The notes under the pieces were generated by a model, which made no database searches, was not told where the DNA came from, and saw only the letters and a list, made by a program, of their open reading frames with translations. Position numbers and translations under genes: made by a program. Source: a virus. Taken from it: a stretch of 37,944 nt of DNA. The stretch's first letter is position 1. The number at the start of each line of letters is the position of its first letter. The DNA is taken from positions 1 to 37,944 of the IMG/VR virus record IMGVR_UViG_3300047380_000126; one strand, 5' to 3'. Below are positions 35,680 through 37,944 of this stretch, piece after piece.

Positions 35680-36371
35680 TACGATCTACCTCCAAAAGCA
35701 TTACCGAGGGTCGAGAGGAACCCGCCACCAGAAAATTCGCCGCCGCGCTGCCCTGCGCCGCCACGGTCAATCATGTCACCAACCCCTGTGTAGCCACCGG
35801 GGCCGTAGCCCGCAGACCCGTTTAGGTTTGGCCCTTGGTACGAGTCAAACAGGCCGCGCCCGTTACCGGGGGTGCCGTAGCCGTCGTAGGTTGACGCCTC
35901 GCCGCCCATATTAATCCCGCCGAGATTGGTCCCTCGCGAGACAGGCGCGGGAGCGCGGGCCGCGCGGCTCCCCATCGCCCCCGTCACAGGGTCAATAGAA
36001 AAACTGCGGAGATAGTCGTACTGCCCCGGCGCGGTTGCTTCTAGTTGGGCCAGCATGTCTTCATACATAGGCGCGGAGGAGTACCCGCGCACGCCGCCTG
36101 CGTAAGTTGTTGGGGCGTCCATGCCGCCTCTAAGGTCTCGCGCGGACATGTCGCCGCCGCTCAGCCCGAACGCGCTTGCGGCGTCTGCCGTATTACGGAA
36201 CGCCGCTTCCTGCATGGGGGTGAACGCCGCGACTGTCGGCCCGTACTCAGGCACATAGCCCATCGCAGCAATGTCGTCGGCTTTATTGAGGTTACGTCTC
36301 GCCGCGTCTTCGATGTACTGAGGGATCGTGACTTCGCTAGTTTGCTTACCGCCTTTACCGCCGCCTGCCAT
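35679..36371 (-). CDS. Gly-rich virion protein
   Basis: A 230-residue protein. It starts MAGGGKGGKQTSEVTIPQYI, then EDAARRNLNKADDIAAMGYV and PEYGPTVAAFTPMQEAAFRN, which is the start of a common phage internal-protein family. The C-terminal half is low-complexity Gly/Tyr/Ser (TYDGYGTPGNGRGLFDSYQG) ending GGGFLSTLGNAFGG, an end that resembles the Gly-rich start of the 9211-9705 product. It overlaps both neighbours by one base (TAATG). A structural or internal role is inferred from composition and place. Confidence 0.68.
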   Translation of the reverse strand: MAGGGKGGKQTSEVTIPQYIEDAARRNLNKADDIAAMGYVPEYGPTVAAFTPMQEAAFRNTADAASAFGLSGGDMSARDLRGGMDAPTTYAGGVRGYSSAPMYEDMLAQLEATAPGQYDYLRSFSIDPVTGAMGSRAARAPAPVSRGTNLGGINMGGEASTYDGYGTPGNGRGLFDSYQGPNLNGSAGYGPGGYTGVGDMIDRGGAGQRGGEFSGGGFLSTLGNAFGGRS

Positions 36372-36730
36372 TACTTGAACTCCTTAATATATGAGGCGTG
36401 TTGGGCTTCCCAGCCGTGAGCCTTTAAAGGTTTTTTCCAGCCGTAACGGCCAGACATTGTTAGGGCTGCGCAACCCTGCGCTTTGGCCCAGTTTATCACA
36501 TCTTCGTGCATATCCAAAATCTGATCCAACTCGCCGCCGCCTAAGAATACGTTCAGTACCCGTTTCTTCGGATATACCACGATTTCTGTGACGATGCACC
36601 CCCTCGGAGTGGGCCAAAGTTGCAGCACGCCCTTCTGTAAACCCTCGACAATATCGTCGAAGTCGTGCGTGCCGCCGCTGTACTCTAGAGCAGCCTCAAT
36701 CCACTTTTTGCATCGCTCTAGCTCGCTCAC
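36371..36730 (-). CDS. GNAT-like acyltransferase-fold phage protein
   Basis: A 119-residue protein: CKKWIEAALEYSGGTHDFDD, VLQLWPTPRGCIVTEIVVYP, KKRVLNVFLGGGELDQILDM, INWAKAQGCAALTMSGRYGW. The last block, with its 'AKxxGCxxLTxxGRxGWxK' and the WxAxH end, is what related podovirus proteins show; these have been likened to GNAT acetyltransferases, though activity is unproved. The GTG start at 36730 is chosen because it overlaps the upstream stop (GTGA) and has GAGGA upstream; the longer ATG reading lies wholly within the previous gene. Its place among virion genes suggests a structural adaptor. Confidence 0.75.
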   Translation of the reverse strand: MSELERCKKWIEAALEYSGGTHDFDDIVEGLQKGVLQLWPTPRGCIVTEIVVYPKKRVLNVFLGGGELDQILDMHEDVINWAKAQGCAALTMSGRYGWKKPLKAHGWEAQHASYIKEFK

Positions 36731-37383
36731 GCCCTGATCCTCGTGATTGACAGCGAAGTCGAGGGCGCGCTGGGCGCATAGGCCGTCGCAGCGGTAGCGT
36801 GCAGATAGCCTGACGTGCTGTCCACGGCCCACATGACCTCAAGGTAGTCGCCAGCGCTCACGCTGAATATCGCCGTTCTTGAGACAACATTCGTCGCGTT
36901 GTTCTGGTGTAGGTTGGTCACGATAGTGCTTCCCGCAACGTCTGTTCCGTTGATCCTCGGCCAGAAGCGGAAAGACACTGTGCTGCTAGACGTTGACGTG
37001 ACCTGCGCGGAAAACGCTAAGATGTACGTCCCGCCCTCCGCAAACGTGATCCGACTTGCGGGCGTGCCAAGCGTGATGCCAGAACTCATCGCGGGTGCGT
37101 CGTACGTGATAGCGTACGCAGTGTTTACCGCCGCCGCCGTGATGTCAGCGTCTTGGCCAAGAAACGCATAGCCGTCCGCCAGCACGACCTGCCGCCACTC
37201 TCCGTCCTTGGACACTGTCGGGTATCCGTCGACTTGGTCCCACAGCAAAATGCCGTTTTCACTCGCGTTGTCGTCTGCCGTTTTGGTGAACAGTCGCGGG
37301 AGCTGCCTCGACAGATACGAGGATAGCTGCCGTCCCCACTGCGGCAGGTCTGGGCCAATGGGAGGTAAAACTGGCGCTGGCAT
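36727..37383 (-). CDS. C1q-like tail accessory protein
   Basis: A 218-residue protein. The start (MPAPVLPPIGPDLPQWGRQL, SSYLSRQLPRLF) is a proline-rich anchor. A linker carries WDQVDGYPTVSKDGEW. The C-terminal half, about 85-218, is a beta-rich C1q-like domain: ITFAEGGTYILAFSAQ (the GxYxL/F pattern), RFWPRINGTDVAGS, ISVSAGDY-like (IFSVSAGDYLEVMWAVD) and SLSITRIRA as last strand. It may decorate the tail or bind a receptor. The TAATG overlap with the tail protein gene supports the start. Confidence 0.72.
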   Translation of the reverse strand: MPAPVLPPIGPDLPQWGRQLSSYLSRQLPRLFTKTADDNASENGILLWDQVDGYPTVSKDGEWRQVVLADGYAFLGQDADITAAAVNTAYAITYDAPAMSSGITLGTPASRITFAEGGTYILAFSAQVTSTSSSTVSFRFWPRINGTDVAGSTIVTNLHQNNATNVVSRTAIFSVSAGDYLEVMWAVDSTSGYLHATAATAYAPSAPSTSLSITRIRA

Positions 37384-37944
37384 TAGCGCTTACCCATCGG
37401 CTTAGCCTCAATCCGCATGGTGCCGACGCGCCAAGGTCCGAGCTGGTCGCCCTCAATGCGCATGCGCGCCTGACGCCCAGTGAAGCGCAGGGATGTCGGG
37501 TTTGACGGGTCAAACGGACCGTGGCTTGTCTCTTCGCCGTTGGGATAGAGCCGCGTCTTGAACGTGAGGGTCACGTCGCCCTGCGTGACTTCGTCGGGGA
37601 TGAGCTTAGTCACAGACATGACCTGCTCGCCTACGCCCAGCGCTACGGGCGCGGTCTCAGCAAATATCGTGTCGCCATCCACGTTGTAGCCGACTTCATG
37701 CTCTTGCAGTGAGAGATCAGGGCTTGCCATGAACGGGTACTTGAAGACGCCGCGCTGGACGCCCGAAGTGCGCGAAAGCTCCCCGATGAGCCAATGGTTT
37801 TCCTTGTAATCGAACGCGACGTAGCGGTCTATTTCGAGGCTACTTTGCGACGGGAAGAACCACCAGATTTCGCTGTTTTGGCCGTTGTTCCAAGCCCAAA
37901 TCTTCGACTGCTGCGCGGGGTTGAGACCCCCAACACCAAACACG
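37383..37944 (-). CDS. Tail structural protein, C-terminal part (split at the window edge)
   Basis: The C-terminal continuation of the gene that begins at 1065. From 37817 to 37383 it adds 144 residues and the stop; 37818-37944 is the same sequence as 1-127. It includes MRIEGDQLGPWRVG and the end MRIEAKPMGKR. It precedes the C1q-like gene with a one-base overlap (TAATG). The split is only an effect of where the circle was opened, not a broken gene. Confidence 0.85.
   Translation of the reverse strand, partial: VFGVGGLNPAQQSKIWAWNNGQNSEIWWFFPSQSSLEIDRYVAFDYKENHWLIGELSRTSGVQRGVFKYPFMASPDLSLQEHEVGYNVDGDTIFAETAPVALGVGEQVMSVTKLIPDEVTQGDVTLTFKTRLYPNGEETSHGPFDPSNPTSLRFTGRQARMRIEGDQLGPWRVGTMRIEAKPMGKR
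37818..37944. repeat. Terminal direct repeat, right copy
   Basis: Identical to bases 1-127. Removing one copy gives a 37,817-bp closed genome in which the tail gene reads through without interruption. Confidence 0.93.

Noticed and set aside
36371-36832. Longer version of the GNAT-like protein starting at 36832
   Set aside because: The extra 34 codons lie fully inside the upstream gene; the GTG at 36730 overlaps its stop and has a ribosome-binding site.

Overview
The window is a complete tailed-phage genome. Bases 1-127 are repeated exactly at 37818-37944, so the ends join into one circle (or a circularly permuted linear molecule) of 37,817 bp, and one tail gene is split across the arbitrary break. 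The content suggests a podovirus-like, probably lytic phage of a Gram-negative bacterium. It has a P22-type portal, an SU10/DUF5309-type capsid protein, large ejection-type proteins, no tape measure or tail sheath, no integrase and no phage RNA polymerase. A marine alphaproteobacterial host is a guess from the style of the tail and small-protein genes; nothing in the sequence proves it.

Layout. On the circle, the minus strand carries almost all late genes. Reading in the transcription direction from about 12.2 kb down to 1 and then from 37.8 kb down to 24.4 kb, the order is: a small hidden gene, small and large terminase, ejection/structural proteins, adaptor protein, a fibre cassette with two putative fibre chaperones, a tail protein crossing the break, C1q-like and GNAT-like proteins, internal virion proteins (one with an S74 autochaperone-like end, one with a SleB-like hydrolase), portal, scaffold, major capsid, and a lysis cassette (two membrane proteins, 3-TM-type holin, M15 endolysin). 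Most neighbours overlap by 1-8 bases (TGATG, TAATG or ATGA), so translation is probably coupled.

The plus strand from 15.5 to 24.4 kb is the early/replication operon: coiled-coil protein, zinc-ribbon protein, DUF2800 Cas4/AddB-like nuclease, DUF2815 ssDNA-binding protein, family B DNA polymerase, VRR-NUC nuclease, SNF2-type helicase, small genes including a Cro-like HTH protein, a second SleB-like hydrolase, a C5-cytosine methyltransferase and an HTH protein. The primase-helicase (PrimPol-like + PriCT-2 + SF3 helicase) lies on the minus strand, divergent from this operon and behind a small excisionase-like HTH gene. A shared divergent control region at 15450-15526 contains an inverted repeat.

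Non-coding regions stand out. The 277-bp gap after the primase carries a GGTGCGC tandem array, two long inverted repeats and an AT-rich tract, and is a candidate replication origin. The 439-bp gap before the terminase carries an 11-bp triplicate and an 18-bp palindrome, and is a candidate packaging or control site. The 116-bp gap before 21401 has a promoter-like sequence and mutually exclusive hairpins. No tRNA, CRISPR array or insertion sequence was seen.
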